This document shows positions 1 through 6,820 of a DNA stretch of 37,432 nt, in pieces. The stretch's first letter is position 1. Every line of letters begins with the position of its first letter. The notes beneath the pieces were generated by a model. It searched no databases. It saw nothing but the letters and a program-made list of their open reading frames with translations, and was not told the origin of the DNA. Source of the DNA: Leuconostoc holzapfelii (lineage in GTDB: Bacteria > Bacillota > Bacilli > Lactobacillales > Lactobacillaceae); NCBI RefSeq assembly GCF_012396485.1, contig NZ_JAAXPO010000011.1, positions 1 to 37,432 of the forward strand, in the 5' to 3' direction. The translations under genes were made by a program, and so were the position numbers.

Positions 1-27
1 GTGAGCTGATAAACTAGAAGACATAAG

Positions 28-87
28 CTGCAGATCCTTTATGGTTGATTTTAGTCAATTACCATTAAAGTCTCTGCAGTTTTTTTA
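28..87 (+). terminator. Rho-independent terminator of an upstream gene
   Basis: The outer arms CTGCAGA (28-34) and TCTGCAG (73-79) are a perfect inverted repeat followed by eight T. The sequence between can extend the stem imperfectly (TTTATGGT... against ...ACCATTAAA). The T-run on the plus strand suggests it ends a plus-strand gene left of the window. No open frame is visible in bases 1-213 apart from this. Confidence 0.6.
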
Positions 88-213
88 TGCAAGGTGTTCG
101 GTTTAATTTTACAATCTGCCATTTATATAAAAAAACTATTATCTTCATATAGTGAAAGTTAACTAGTCCTTAGTCAAGTGATAATATTTGATTGAGAGAT
201 AGGAAGGGAAATC

Positions 214-1035
214 ATGACAAGAAAATTATTCTGTGAGATATCACCACTAACATACAAAATATCTTATGAATCACATATTTTAAAACGTAAAATGACGGAT
301 GCTTTGAGAACGCATATAGCTAAAGATAAGGAAGATAGTAAATTACCTTTTGTTATTTTTGAACATCAGTCCTTGATGCGCAGAAGATTACGAAAAGTAC
401 CGGTCCCTGTTGAAGAAGCAAAGGTAAATAATCTCAAAATTGCTGCTCCAAAGGTAGACCGTGTATTGATTAGACCAGGAGAAACCTTTTCATTTTGGAG
501 TTTGGTGGGAAGATGTACGGTTCAAAATGGTTATCAATCAGGTTTAATGGTTGCGAATGATGGTCAACTGAAAAAGGGAACTGGTGGTGGACTATGTCAA
601 TTTAGTAATTTAATTCATTGGATGATTTTACATTCGCCACTAGATGTTGTTGAAAAGTATCATCACGAGCAAGTAGATATGTTTCCTGATTCTGACAGAC
701 AAGTGCCGTTTGGCAGTGGAACATCGATCGTTTATAATTATCTTGATTATCGGTTTAAAAACAACACAGGCACAACTTACCAGTTGATAACATATGTAGG
801 TGAAAAATATCTTCACGGAGAGTTACGTGCTTCAGATGAACCTAAAAATACATATGATGTCAAAATGGTTGATGAAAAGTTTGTTGAAGAAGCTGGTAAT
901 GTGTATCGTTGTGGAAATATTTTTCAGCGTGTCTTTAACAATGGTAACTTAATCTCAGAAAAACTCATTAAAGCTAATCATGCTAGGGTGGCCTATGATA
1001 CAAGTAATTTACATGTAATTGAAAAAAACAAATAA
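214..1035 (+). CDS. VanW family protein
   Basis: This is a 273-residue protein of the VanW family, named after an accessory gene of some vancomycin-resistance clusters; its biochemical role is not established. The family core is visible at about residues 70-200: an RPGETFSFW motif, then GYQSGLMV, then a glycine-rich KKGTGGGLCQFSN segment and the HHEQVDMFP stretch. The N-terminus has no signal peptide or membrane segment, as in the short stand-alone form found in many Firmicutes. The start is supported by GGAAGGG about 6 bases upstream of the ATG. It stands alone: no D-Ala-D-Lac ligase, VanH or VanX is nearby, so vancomycin resistance should not be inferred. Low GC matches the accessory region that follows. 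The family assignment is firm; the function is unknown. Confidence 0.85.
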   Translation: MTRKLFCEISPLTYKISYESHILKRKMTDALRTHIAKDKEDSKLPFVIFEHQSLMRRRLRKVPVPVEEAKVNNLKIAAPKVDRVLIRPGETFSFWSLVGRCTVQNGYQSGLMVANDGQLKKGTGGGLCQFSNLIHWMILHSPLDVVEKYHHEQVDMFPDSDRQVPFGSGTSIVYNYLDYRFKNNTGTTYQLITYVGEKYLHGELRASDEPKNTYDVKMVDEKFVEEAGNVYRCGNIFQRVFNNGNLISEKLIKANHARVAYDTSNLHVIEKNK

Positions 1036-1154
1036 AAGGATATTTTCTCCTATCATGCAATTTACTTTGTTTCAAAGTGCTAAAACGGGTCACTCGTATT
1101 TTGTTGTTCCTCGAAAAGGTAACGCCAGCTATCATGGAGACTTATAGCGAATGT

Positions 1155-1220
1155 TTGTTATCGTTTGAAACGAAAACGATATAATTTGAAGCCATCTGAA
1201 ACAATCACGATATAATTTGA
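1155..1220 (+). promoter_or_regulatory. Two near-identical direct repeats, each with a TATAAT
   Basis: A 24-base unit starting TGAAAC and ending CGATATAATTTGA occurs at 1166-1189 and again at 1197-1220, 31 bases apart, differing only in a few internal positions. Each contains TATAAT (1180-1185 and 1211-1216), preceded 19 bases upstream by TTGTTA (1155-1160) and TTGAAG (1186-1191). They look like tandem promoters. The 19-base spacers are longer than ideal. An inverted repeat, ATCGTTT at 1160-1166 with AAACGAT at 1174-1180, overlaps the first copy. No protein gene follows on this strand before 2.3 kb. Confidence 0.4.
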
Positions 1221-1222
1221 GT

Positions 1223-1449
1223 TCGTTATAAACTTGGTTAATAACGGATATATTTTATCCTCGTATCATTGGTTAAGATAGAACGCATGTGCTTGTATCA
1301 AAATAAGCTAAATTGCGAGTTGATTTGTGTTTGATATATTGATTAATGTATATTTCATATCAGACAGACCTTAAATGCTAAAACGGCTCCAAAGATTAAT
1401 AAAATATATAACAAAAGGCACGGACTGGATAATATAAGTTCGTGCCTTT
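1223..1449 (+). ncRNA. Candidate small RNA between promoter repeats and a hairpin
   Basis: The 460-base gap after the VanW gene has no convincing reading frame, yet it holds promoter-like repeats (1155-1220) and a terminator-like hairpin (1414-1449) in the same orientation. A transcript between them would be about 220 nucleotides. I recognise no known RNA family in it. This is an inference from layout only; the T-tract is poor, so the region could equally be decayed sequence. Confidence 0.2.
1414..1449 (+). terminator. Terminator-like hairpin
   Basis: The arms AAAGGCACGGACT (1414-1426) and AGTTCGTGCCTTT (1437-1449) form a 13-bp stem with one G-U pair and a 10-base loop. The following CTGTTTGTG is only moderately T-rich. 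Read on the minus strand it ends in a short T-run too, so it could also serve the decayed minus-strand gene at 1500-2156, whose 3' end faces it. Confidence 0.45.
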
Positions 1450-1499
1450 CTGTTTGTGTGGTTGTTTAATTAGAGGGATGATAGCACTTAAAAATGTGA

Positions 1500-2156
1500 T
1501 CATAAAATACAGTCATGCAAACTTACGAATTCAACTTTCACGTTGTGATCAAGGTTAAACCTAACTATTATAAATTTTAAATGCTTTGTTAAATTTTTGA
1601 GAGGCCTACTTGGATTACTAAATTCACTTCCAGAAAGCCTATTAACGACTTTGAACATACTACTGTTTCGTTTTCTAATGTGTCCTATTTCAGTTTCAAA
1701 TGGAATAAAGCTCCCAGATTTACCTAAAATATTTCTATGTTCAGAGATAGGAATTTCATTATCTAAAAAGTAGTTTGTAACATCTTCTAAAAAAAATTTG
1801 GATACGTTTCTACGAGATAACATAAGCTAGTCATTGATTGTTATAATTACTTGTGTAAGTCTTATTTGAACTTTAGGCATCTCATAATGCTCTCTTGAAA
1901 TGGTTCTTCTTAAAGTGTTACCCTCAATATAATTCAATGCCAAAGTTCTTGAGAGTTTCTAGCTCATTTAATATGTATCCTCGTTGTCTAGTATAAATTC
2001 ATCATCTTTTTTGATAAATAAAGAGTGTTTGCATCATTAAAATGATCTATAAAATGGGTAATTATTTCAACGTACTTATCTTTTTTTGTTGGTTCTGATT
2101 CTATTGATAGCCCATTTAAAGTAAGAATCTCTAAGATAATCTACATCTACATCCAT
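1500..2156 (-). pseudogene. Frameshifted DUF1828/DUF1829 protein gene
   Basis: Read on the minus strand, the fragments fit one gene in order. The start ATG at 2156 has AAGG just upstream and gives MDVDVDYLRDSYFKWAIN. After a frameshift near 2100 comes EPTKKDKYVEIITHF and then SKKDDEFILDNE; after another near 1980 comes GYILNELETLKNFGIELY. A TAG at about 1829 interrupts the part before LMLSRRNVSKFFLEDV, which runs on to YFLDNEIP and LGKSG. I recall this order from DUF1828/DUF1829 proteins of lactobacilli: an ITTPF..R..D-like core, a DDGY-like turn, then the FFLEDV..YL domain. The function of the family is unknown to me; some members sit in prophages or defence-rich regions. At least two frameshifts and two in-frame stops make it non-functional. 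The C-terminal end is also atypical, so the true end is uncertain. Confidence 0.7.
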
Positions 2157-2329
2157 AACGCCTTACACGCCTTTCATTTTGACTTAACAATGATATTTTG
2201 GTAACTCCATTATACATTAAGTGAAGTCTCTTCTGGATCAAGAATATTTAAAGAAAGCCTGTGAACTGAACGCCATAGCTTGGGTTTACTCGACTTATGG
2301 GTTCAGTTCATACAATAGTGAATGACTTT

Positions 2330-2482
2330 TTATTTTTTTAAAAAGAAATTCAAAGCACTAATGAAACTTATCACGAACATCATTATGCCTACAATCTTAT
2401 ATTTTCGGTTGTTTTTTTCTTTTGCTAGGATAAAAAAGCAAGCGCCACAACTAGCTAAGGTAAATACTGTTAGTAAATCCAT
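2330..2482 (-). CDS. Small two-helix membrane protein, 50 residues
   Basis: This is a 50-codon frame starting MDLLTVFTLASCG and ending SALNFFLKK. A GGGGG stretch lies about 5 bases upstream of the ATG, a good ribosome binding site. Two hydrophobic helices are predicted at about residues 2-20 and 29-47, joined by a charged loop KEKNNRKYK, which suggests both ends on one side of the membrane. I do not recognise a family. It is the first of a run of small minus-strand membrane proteins (with 2630-2881 and 3216-3497). Small size leaves real doubt, but the start signal and helix-loop-helix layout favour it over the overlapping plus-strand frame at 2322-2531. Confidence 0.5.
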   Translation of the reverse strand: MDLLTVFTLASCGACFFILAKEKNNRKYKIVGIMMFVISFISALNFFLKK

Positions 2483-2629
2483 AGTTCCCCCAAGATTGAT
2501 ATACTTTTTAACGAACTTTTTGGTTTCATAAGATTACCAAATAATTTATGAAACTGTCGTCGTTCCAACGTGAGCGGTGTTCAAAGTTGTTTAGACATGT
2601 ATATTTGCTGCAAGTACATGCTTGAAATG

Positions 2630-2881
2630 TTAGCCAGTAATATGAAGCCATGGATTTAGCAGGAACCATACGCCAAGTAAAAAAATCAAACCATTATACC
2701 AAATTAACTTACCATCTTTCTTTATTGCGAAGATACTACAGATAATCGATAGTAAGCCAATAAATGTTGAGCCAATTCTGGCATAAAAATGTTTGTTGGC
2801 TACTATAGATAAGATCATTAACATCATTAATATAGAAAAAGTAAGTAAGGCGATAAAAAGCGCCCAAACTTTATGTTTCAT
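2630..2881 (-). CDS. Small membrane protein, unknown function
   Basis: This 83-residue protein has three hydrophobic segments (about residues 5-28, 36-54 and 59-78) with a short cationic break AIKKDGK between the last two. The ATG is preceded by GGAG with seven bases between. I recognise no family. Small proteins of this kind in lactic acid bacteria are often bacteriocin-immunity or stress-envelope proteins, but nothing here (no leader peptide with a double glycine, no ABC exporter) shows that. The 5' end overlaps the 3' end of an interrupted frame at 2871-3023 on the same strand. Confidence 0.55.
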   Translation of the reverse strand: MKHKVWALFIALLTFSILMMLMILSIVANKHFYARIGSTFIGLLSIICSIFAIKKDGKLIWYNGLIFLLGVWFLLNPWLHITG

Positions 2882-3023
2882 TATTTATCTCCAGTGGCAC
2901 TTTTAACAGGGTTTGTAAATAATACGTGTGTTGCGCGTATTTTTTTATTGCGATGGCAACACCATTGGTAAATGCACTGCTTGTTAATTGCAAAGGCTAA
3001 ATATATTTGCCAACAAGATTCAT
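2871..3023 (-). pseudogene. Possible interrupted small ORF
   Basis: On the minus strand an ATG at 3023 starts MNLVGKYI, meets a TAG, then continues in frame for 41 residues (PLQLTSSAFTNGVAIAIKKY and on to PLEINNET) to a TAA that overlaps the start of the 2630-2881 gene. The upstream region AAGAGAAA is a weak ribosome binding site. It could be a small gene killed by one point mutation, or chance. I recognise no family. The rest of 3024-3215 shows only short inverted repeats such as AGCGTcaACGCT. Confidence 0.2.
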
Positions 3024-3215
3024 TATTTTTCTCTTAGTTATAGTGGTTTTCTTCGATTGATCAAACAGCGTTGCTAGTTCATGAATCATCGCACACTAGC
3101 GTCAACGCTTTTTGGCGTAAAAAAGTGTTTCGCAGCGCAGTCTAAATGAATCATTATTATAAAAGTGAACTTAATACGAATGAATGGTAGGTCAGTAGAT
3201 GTTGAATTGCTACGC

Positions 3216-3497
3216 TTACTTTTTTATTCTATATTTGTTTAAACAATACAAAAAGATTGGCACAAGTGAGTATGTAAAAAGCCATTTATAATAAAAGTTG
3301 CCACTATTGATCAATAGGTTCAGAATAAATCCGATTAATAATGTGCCAAAAATAAAAAGCATATACTGTGCCGAGTTCAATTTGTTGACGTATCTGACAA
3401 CACCATTATTTTCTTTTCCCAAAATGAAATTGAATAAAGTAAAAATTAAAAACCAACAAATAATAGTTAGTAGTAGTTTCATGATTAGATATAGCAT
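3216..3497 (-). CDS. Small integral membrane protein, unknown function
   Basis: This is a 93-residue protein starting MLYLIMKLLLTIICWF. I chose the ATG at 3497 rather than the one at 3521 because GAGGGGGG lies just upstream of it, inside the longer frame. Three membrane segments are likely: about residues 4-26, 43-64 and 68-87, with a basic C-terminus (NKYRIKK). No family is recognised. It belongs with the two small membrane proteins downstream on the same strand, but the gap of over 300 bases means a shared transcript is not certain. Confidence 0.55.
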   Translation of the reverse strand: MLYLIMKLLLTIICWFLIFTLFNFILGKENNGVVRYVNKLNSAQYMLFIFGTLLIGFILNLLINSGNFYYKWLFTYSLVPIFLYCLNKYRIKK

Positions 3498-3540
3498 GAT
3501 GGCCCCCCTCGATAGAACCATGAACTTTTATTAAGCAGTT

Positions 3541-3948
3541 TTCTTACTGTAGATTGCGCTATTGTGGCTTTTTTTATGTCAGTCATGTTGAGGCTATATA
3601 AAATGGCCTGTGCCTGCACGTATTGTACCAGATAAGCCAGACTGTTTAAAGATACATAAGGCGATTGAGGGACAAGAGTGCCAAAGTGGCAGCCTTTCAA
3701 ATGCATTGTTTGGGAATGTGCGTGTGTGAATATTGCATTCAAGGGCATAGACATGTATTTCAAAAAGTGACAACCGTTGAAAGGACTTACAGACTCTGTG
3801 AAAAAAAGGCATACCTTGTTGTTAAATTGAGGTGTGCTGCTTTTATATCTGAACGAATTTTTCCATCTTTGGATTGTAGTTTCCGGCTTAATTGTGCTAA
3901 TATTATTACGAAATACACATGATTTAATATGAAAGTGGGTCATAAAGT
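3541..3948. other. About 400 bases without a recognisable gene
   Basis: Several overlapping frames are open here on both strands (plus 3665-3922, minus 3485-3943), but none has a ribosome binding site, a recognisable domain or plausible composition; the plus frame is unusually rich in Cys and His. Base composition is less AT-rich than the flanks. It could be decayed coding sequence or a non-coding region. No tRNA or repeat was seen. Confidence 0.3.
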
Positions 3949-4290
3949 ATGGTGAATAGTGATGTTAAGTATGGCATTTTTGAGAAACACAGTTGGAAAG
4001 ATGTCCTTTGGAATATGGGGAATCAGACAGGCGGCTTAACACGTCGATATTATTTTTACGAGGAACGTCATGGTAATCAGAAATTATTAACAAAAAGTGA
4101 CTTGTTAGCTTTATTATCAAAAAATGAAGTTATAGCAGCGTATATTTCAAAAGAGGACCGGAATAAACAATATATTTCTCCTGAAAACATCGTAATCAGT
4201 GATAATGGTGAATTCTTTGTTGGTGTAGTTAACATGGACTATGTGAAAAAAATCCTTACTTACCTAAATGCGACAGCAGCAAATAGCTAA
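3949..4290 (+). CDS. Hypothetical protein, 113 residues
   Basis: This soluble, mixed-charge protein starts MVNSDVKYGIFEKHSW and contains an aromatic stretch TRRYYFYEE. It has no signal peptide or membrane helix and I recognise no domain. The ribosome binding site is weak (AAGTGGG about 9 bases upstream of the ATG). A second in-frame choice is not obvious. It stands alone between an uncharacterised region and minus-strand genes. The composition is that of a normal protein, so I consider it probably real, but it may be strain-specific. Confidence 0.5.
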   Translation: MVNSDVKYGIFEKHSWKDVLWNMGNQTGGLTRRYYFYEERHGNQKLLTKSDLLALLSKNEVIAAYISKEDRNKQYISPENIVISDNGEFFVGVVNMDYVKKILTYLNATAANS

Positions 4291-4383
4291 TTTATCGTAT
4301 TGTCATTAATGATGTGTACACCACGAAACGCAATTTAGAAAAACAAACTACGTGCTTTTTGAAAATACCCCATGCTAGTAAAT

Positions 4384-4602
4384 TTAGCTTTGTCTTGATT
4401 TGAAAAAGTGTCCGATCAGGTATTTCAATCCGCTCACCAGGGTGAGTACGGCAAATAATAGTGTCATCGAGCCATTAGCAGTCAAACCGTGTCGTGAAAT
4501 TGTTAGCGCAACCCAGAAGTCAAAGCCACCACTCAAACCGGTATATAATGTGAGTAAACTTAGAAATAAGGTGAGAAGCAACAAAAAAGTATTTTTTGTC
4601 AT
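4384..4602 (-). CDS. Small two-helix membrane protein
   Basis: This 72-residue protein has hydrophobic helices at about residues 3-23 (TFLLLLTLFLSLLTLYTGL) and 43-65, separated by a loop containing SRHGLTANGSM. The ribosome binding site AGGTT is modest. No known family is recognised. It lies 88 bases downstream of the TVP38-family gene on the same strand and could be co-transcribed with it, although a TATAAT on the minus strand in the gap may give it its own promoter. Confidence 0.55.
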   Translation of the reverse strand: MTKNTFLLLLTLFLSLLTLYTGLSGGFDFWVALTISRHGLTANGSMTLLFAVLTLVSGLKYLIGHFFKSRQS

Positions 4603-4690
4603 GTTTTTAACCTGTTTTCTGAAAATATGTCAAAACGCTTTAAATTATACGATTTTGAGTTCATTGCGCTTTATCGTCGCCGAAATCAGC

Positions 4691-5371
4691 TTATCCATGC
4701 AATGAATGGTCGAGTGCTGGCTTTTTATCGAGATGTAACACTAAAATTAACAGACCCATGAGTAAAAATATTAAGACAAGGGTGATGCCGAGCTTATTTT
4801 GTCCGCGAAAAAGGGCATCACCGCCAAAACTCAGTAGGACGGCAGAAGGAATTGCGCCACCAAGAATTGACAAGAATGTTGTGCTTTCAGGAAGTTGTAA
4901 CTGATCTGCGGTGTAATTCACGAGAAAGACTGGCAGAAAGGGAATCATGTATGACACGGTGAGTATAGCAGCCGGGTGCTTTGCTGATGCAATTAATCGG
5001 ACCCAACTATTTTGCGTATATGGTTGCTCTATAATTTTAAAATGGCTAATTAAAATATACGATAAACTGTTACCAGTAAAGGTACCTAAGGTATTAAGTA
5101 TGATACCAACAAGTGGCCCAAAATAGACGCCAATTAACACACCCACCATCGAAGTTGGGACGCCTGGTATTAAACAGCAGACGGCTAGCAGTGTTGTCAG
5201 AAGTAGTGCGGTCACTATGCCATGAGAACGGACTTGGGCCCGCAACACCTCAGGCGTGAGATGATGATTCAGTAACGACATGATATCTGGATATATATTT
5301 TTTAACAATAAAAGCGCTAGGATGATAGTTCCTATGGCGATTAATAGACTTATTTTTGTCAGTTTCCTCAC
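4691..5371 (-). CDS. TVP38/TMEM64 family membrane protein
   Basis: This 226-residue integral membrane protein belongs to the TVP38/TMEM64 (SNARE-associated, PF09335) group, related to DedA; members are proposed to act in lipid handling or ion homeostasis of the cytoplasmic membrane. The family signature is seen in LIPGVPTSMVGVLIGVYFGP (about residues 67-86), then a GTFTGNSLSYIL segment and the MIPFLPVFLVNYTAD motif near 142-156. Five or so helices are predicted. The start is GTG, with GTGAGG ten bases upstream. Upstream lies a palindrome (5403-5420) that could be an operator. The closest downstream gene is the small membrane protein at 4384-4602. The family call is firm; the physiological role is not known. 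Confidence 0.85.
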   Translation of the reverse strand: MRKLTKISLLIAIGTIILALLLLKNIYPDIMSLLNHHLTPEVLRAQVRSHGIVTALLLTTLLAVCCLIPGVPTSMVGVLIGVYFGPLVGIILNTLGTFTGNSLSYILISHFKIIEQPYTQNSWVRLIASAKHPAAILTVSYMIPFLPVFLVNYTADQLQLPESTTFLSILGGAIPSAVLLSFGGDALFRGQNKLGITLVLIFLLMGLLILVLHLDKKPALDHSLHG

Positions 5372-5682
5372 GAAAAATTGGCCTCACTCTGCGTACGTGT
5401 AGATAGTATTAAAATACTATACAACTCATCAGCTGGTAAAAACAAGTGACATAACGGTCGCACGTAGGAGATAAAGGTCAATTCTGCCATAACTAACATG
5501 GCTTATTATTCAAACTGCAGAAAACAGCTGACTTAAGTCTTAGGCTAAGTGCTATCCATGCCAGCAGTCTTTTACCATTTTCGGATTCTTGTACGAAAGG
5601 CTTTAAATGGGCAATAGAATTCATGTGAATTCATTTCCAAGTTGATAGGCTAGATTTGCAGCAGGCGTGCTAAATGGCCCTT
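5372..5682. other. Intergenic region with two palindromes
   Basis: No gene is seen in these 311 bases. There are two perfect palindromes: ATAGTATT-AA-AATACTAT at 5403-5420, in the promoter area of the TVP38-family gene, and GAATTCA-TG-TGAATTC at 5617-5632, behind the gene at 5683-6021. Either could be a protein-binding site. Neither is followed by a T-run typical of a terminator. Confidence 0.35.
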
Positions 5683-6021
5683 TTAATAGTTATTGTTAAT
5701 CAAAGCTGATATCATTGTGGCAATAAAGAAGAAATAAAGGACGCCAAAAATTACTGCAATAATGAACTGAACAAGACCGGCCCGATTCCAAGTGGCTTGG
5801 ACAGCTTTAAACGTTTTAATGTCTTGATAATCACCTTTTTGCCAAGCCCACTCATTGCCCTTAAACCCACAGACAAATATCCAAAAAAGATTGAACACGG
5901 GGATCAGACAGAGGAGTGGCAGATAAGTCTTATTGCCAATGCCCCAAAAGATATTGTAAATAAAAGCCCCCCAGTTCCAGCCGCGTATTTCTTCAGGCAC
6001 TACTTTACCGTTTTCATCCAT
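5683..6021 (-). CDS. DUF2628-like small membrane protein
   Basis: This 112-residue protein starts MDENGKVVPEEIRGWNWGAF. I took the ATG at 6021 because AGGGGGG sits nine bases upstream; the longer frame to 6063 has no such signal. The layout is a short hydrophilic N-terminus, a tryptophan-rich GWNWGAFIYNIFWGIGN motif, a first hydrophobic region (LPLLCLIPVFNLFWIFVCGF), then NEWAWQKGDYQ and a final helix. This pattern of W-x-W-G-A near the N-terminus and a GNEWAW-like motif is familiar from DUF2628-like/TM2-like small proteins of lactic acid bacteria. Function unknown. A perfect palindrome, ACGTGAC-AA-GTCACGT at 6055-6070, lies in its upstream region. Confidence 0.65.
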   Translation of the reverse strand: MDENGKVVPEEIRGWNWGAFIYNIFWGIGNKTYLPLLCLIPVFNLFWIFVCGFKGNEWAWQKGDYQDIKTFKAVQATWNRAGLVQFIIAVIFGVLYFFFIATMISALINNNY

Positions 6022-6054
6022 GATTAAATTCCCCCCTATTGTATTGTTGATGGC

Positions 6055-6070
6055 ACGTGACAAGTCACGT
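6055..6070. promoter_or_regulatory. Palindromic candidate operator
   Basis: ACGTGAC and GTCACGT form a perfect inverted repeat with an AA centre, about 35 bases upstream of the start of the minus-strand gene ending at 5683. A TACAAT on the minus strand between them could be a -10. No regulator can be assigned. Confidence 0.3.
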
Positions 6071-6162
6071 CAATGTGATTACTTCTAGGATAACAAAACG
6101 CGCCTAAAAGTGATAGGAAAAGGCTTTAAATATACCATTATGTCATCTTGGTTGTTTTTCTA

Positions 6163-6191
6163 TTGCAAAACGAAACGTATCGTTTTATAAT
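6163..6191 (+). promoter_or_regulatory. TetR gene promoter with operator in the spacer
   Basis: TTGCAA (6163-6168) and TATAAT (6186-6191) are 17 bases apart. The spacer is filled by an 18-bp near-palindrome AAACGAAACGTATCGTTT (6168-6185; eight of nine pairs match). A palindrome placed between -35 and -10 of a TetR-family gene is the classic layout for negative autoregulation. A strong ribosome binding site (AGGAGG, 6201-6206) follows. The operator role is inferred. Confidence 0.65.
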
Positions 6192-6211
6192 TAAAACAAC
6201 AGGAGGACACA

Positions 6212-6799
6212 ATGCATAATCCCAGTACACAAAATAAATCCGTTGGTCGGCCCCGCAGTGAGACGGCCAAAACAGCCATTATCCAAGCAACCATCTCATT
6301 ATTAGATACGGTGCCGTTTTCAAACTTGACGATTGAAGCCATTGCGAAACAATCAGGTGTCAGTAAGGCCACGATTTATCGCTGGTGGCCAAATAAAGAA
6401 GCCTTGCTTTTTGCCGCCTTTTTACACGTTACGTCAGTTGAAGTCAATTTTGAGCCAGCCTTGTCAATTGAAGAAAACTTTCGCCAAGTGATTGGAGAAC
6501 TCGTCGCGATATTGAATCGGCCGCTTGGTCGGGCATTATTTGCCGTTTTAATTGATCAACCTGAGCTTTTGACTGCGTTTCAAACGACTTTTTTTGCCGC
6601 AAAAAGGCAGGCGGCCAAGCAGCTTTTAGCAGCTGGTCAGGCACAACAGGTGATTAAGGCTGATATTGATTTGGATAAGGCATTGGATATGTTATTTGGT
6701 GCAGTTTATTTACGCGTATTTTTGTATACAGAGGTTGTAGATACGGACTATATTACGGCAGTGATTGCTACATTTATGCAAGGTATTCGTCACGTTTAA
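6212..6799 (+). CDS. TetR family transcriptional regulator
   Basis: This 195-residue regulator has an N-terminal TetR helix-turn-helix at about residues 17-62: the helix AKTAIIQATISLLD, then LTIEAIAKQSGVSKATIYRW, and the closing WWPNKEALLFAAF. The C-terminal 130 residues are a helical ligand-binding and dimerisation domain of the kind found with GRPR-type N-termini (GRPRSE here). It is preceded by AGGAGG and a promoter whose spacer holds a palindrome, so it probably represses itself. The carboxylesterase gene starts 21 bases after its stop, so the two very likely form one operon and the ligand may be a substrate or product of that esterase. The inducer is unknown. Confidence 0.9.
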   Translation: MHNPSTQNKSVGRPRSETAKTAIIQATISLLDTVPFSNLTIEAIAKQSGVSKATIYRWWPNKEALLFAAFLHVTSVEVNFEPALSIEENFRQVIGELVAILNRPLGRALFAVLIDQPELLTAFQTTFFAAKRQAAKQLLAAGQAQQVIKADIDLDKALDMLFGAVYLRVFLYTEVVDTDYITAVIATFMQGIRHV

Positions 6800-6820
6800 A
6801 AACGAGAAAGGTCGTGTCAC

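Noticed and set aside
214-1035. VanW protein as a sign of vancomycin resistance
   Set aside because: No VanA/VanB-type ligase, VanH, VanX or two-component genes nearby; stand-alone VanW homologues are common.
2322-2531. Plus-strand 69-residue frame MTFYFFKKKFKAL
   Set aside because: It has no ribosome binding site and overlaps a minus-strand frame with a good site and two clean helices.
3665-3922. Plus-strand Cys/His-rich frame of 85 codons
   Set aside because: Considered as a zinc-ribbon or transposase fragment; no regular Cys spacing and no start signal, so not called.
3485-3943. Minus-strand frame of 152 codons
   Set aside because: No ribosome site, no domain, odd composition; it runs over the start signal of the better supported gene at 3216-3497.
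4627-4640. cre-like TCAAAACGCTTTAA near the small membrane gene
   Set aside because: It lacks the outer G and C of the CcpA consensus, and no sugar gene is near.
4400-4705. Plus-strand frame opposite the small membrane genes
   Set aside because: It is the reverse of the two-helix gene at 4384-4602 and has no start signal.
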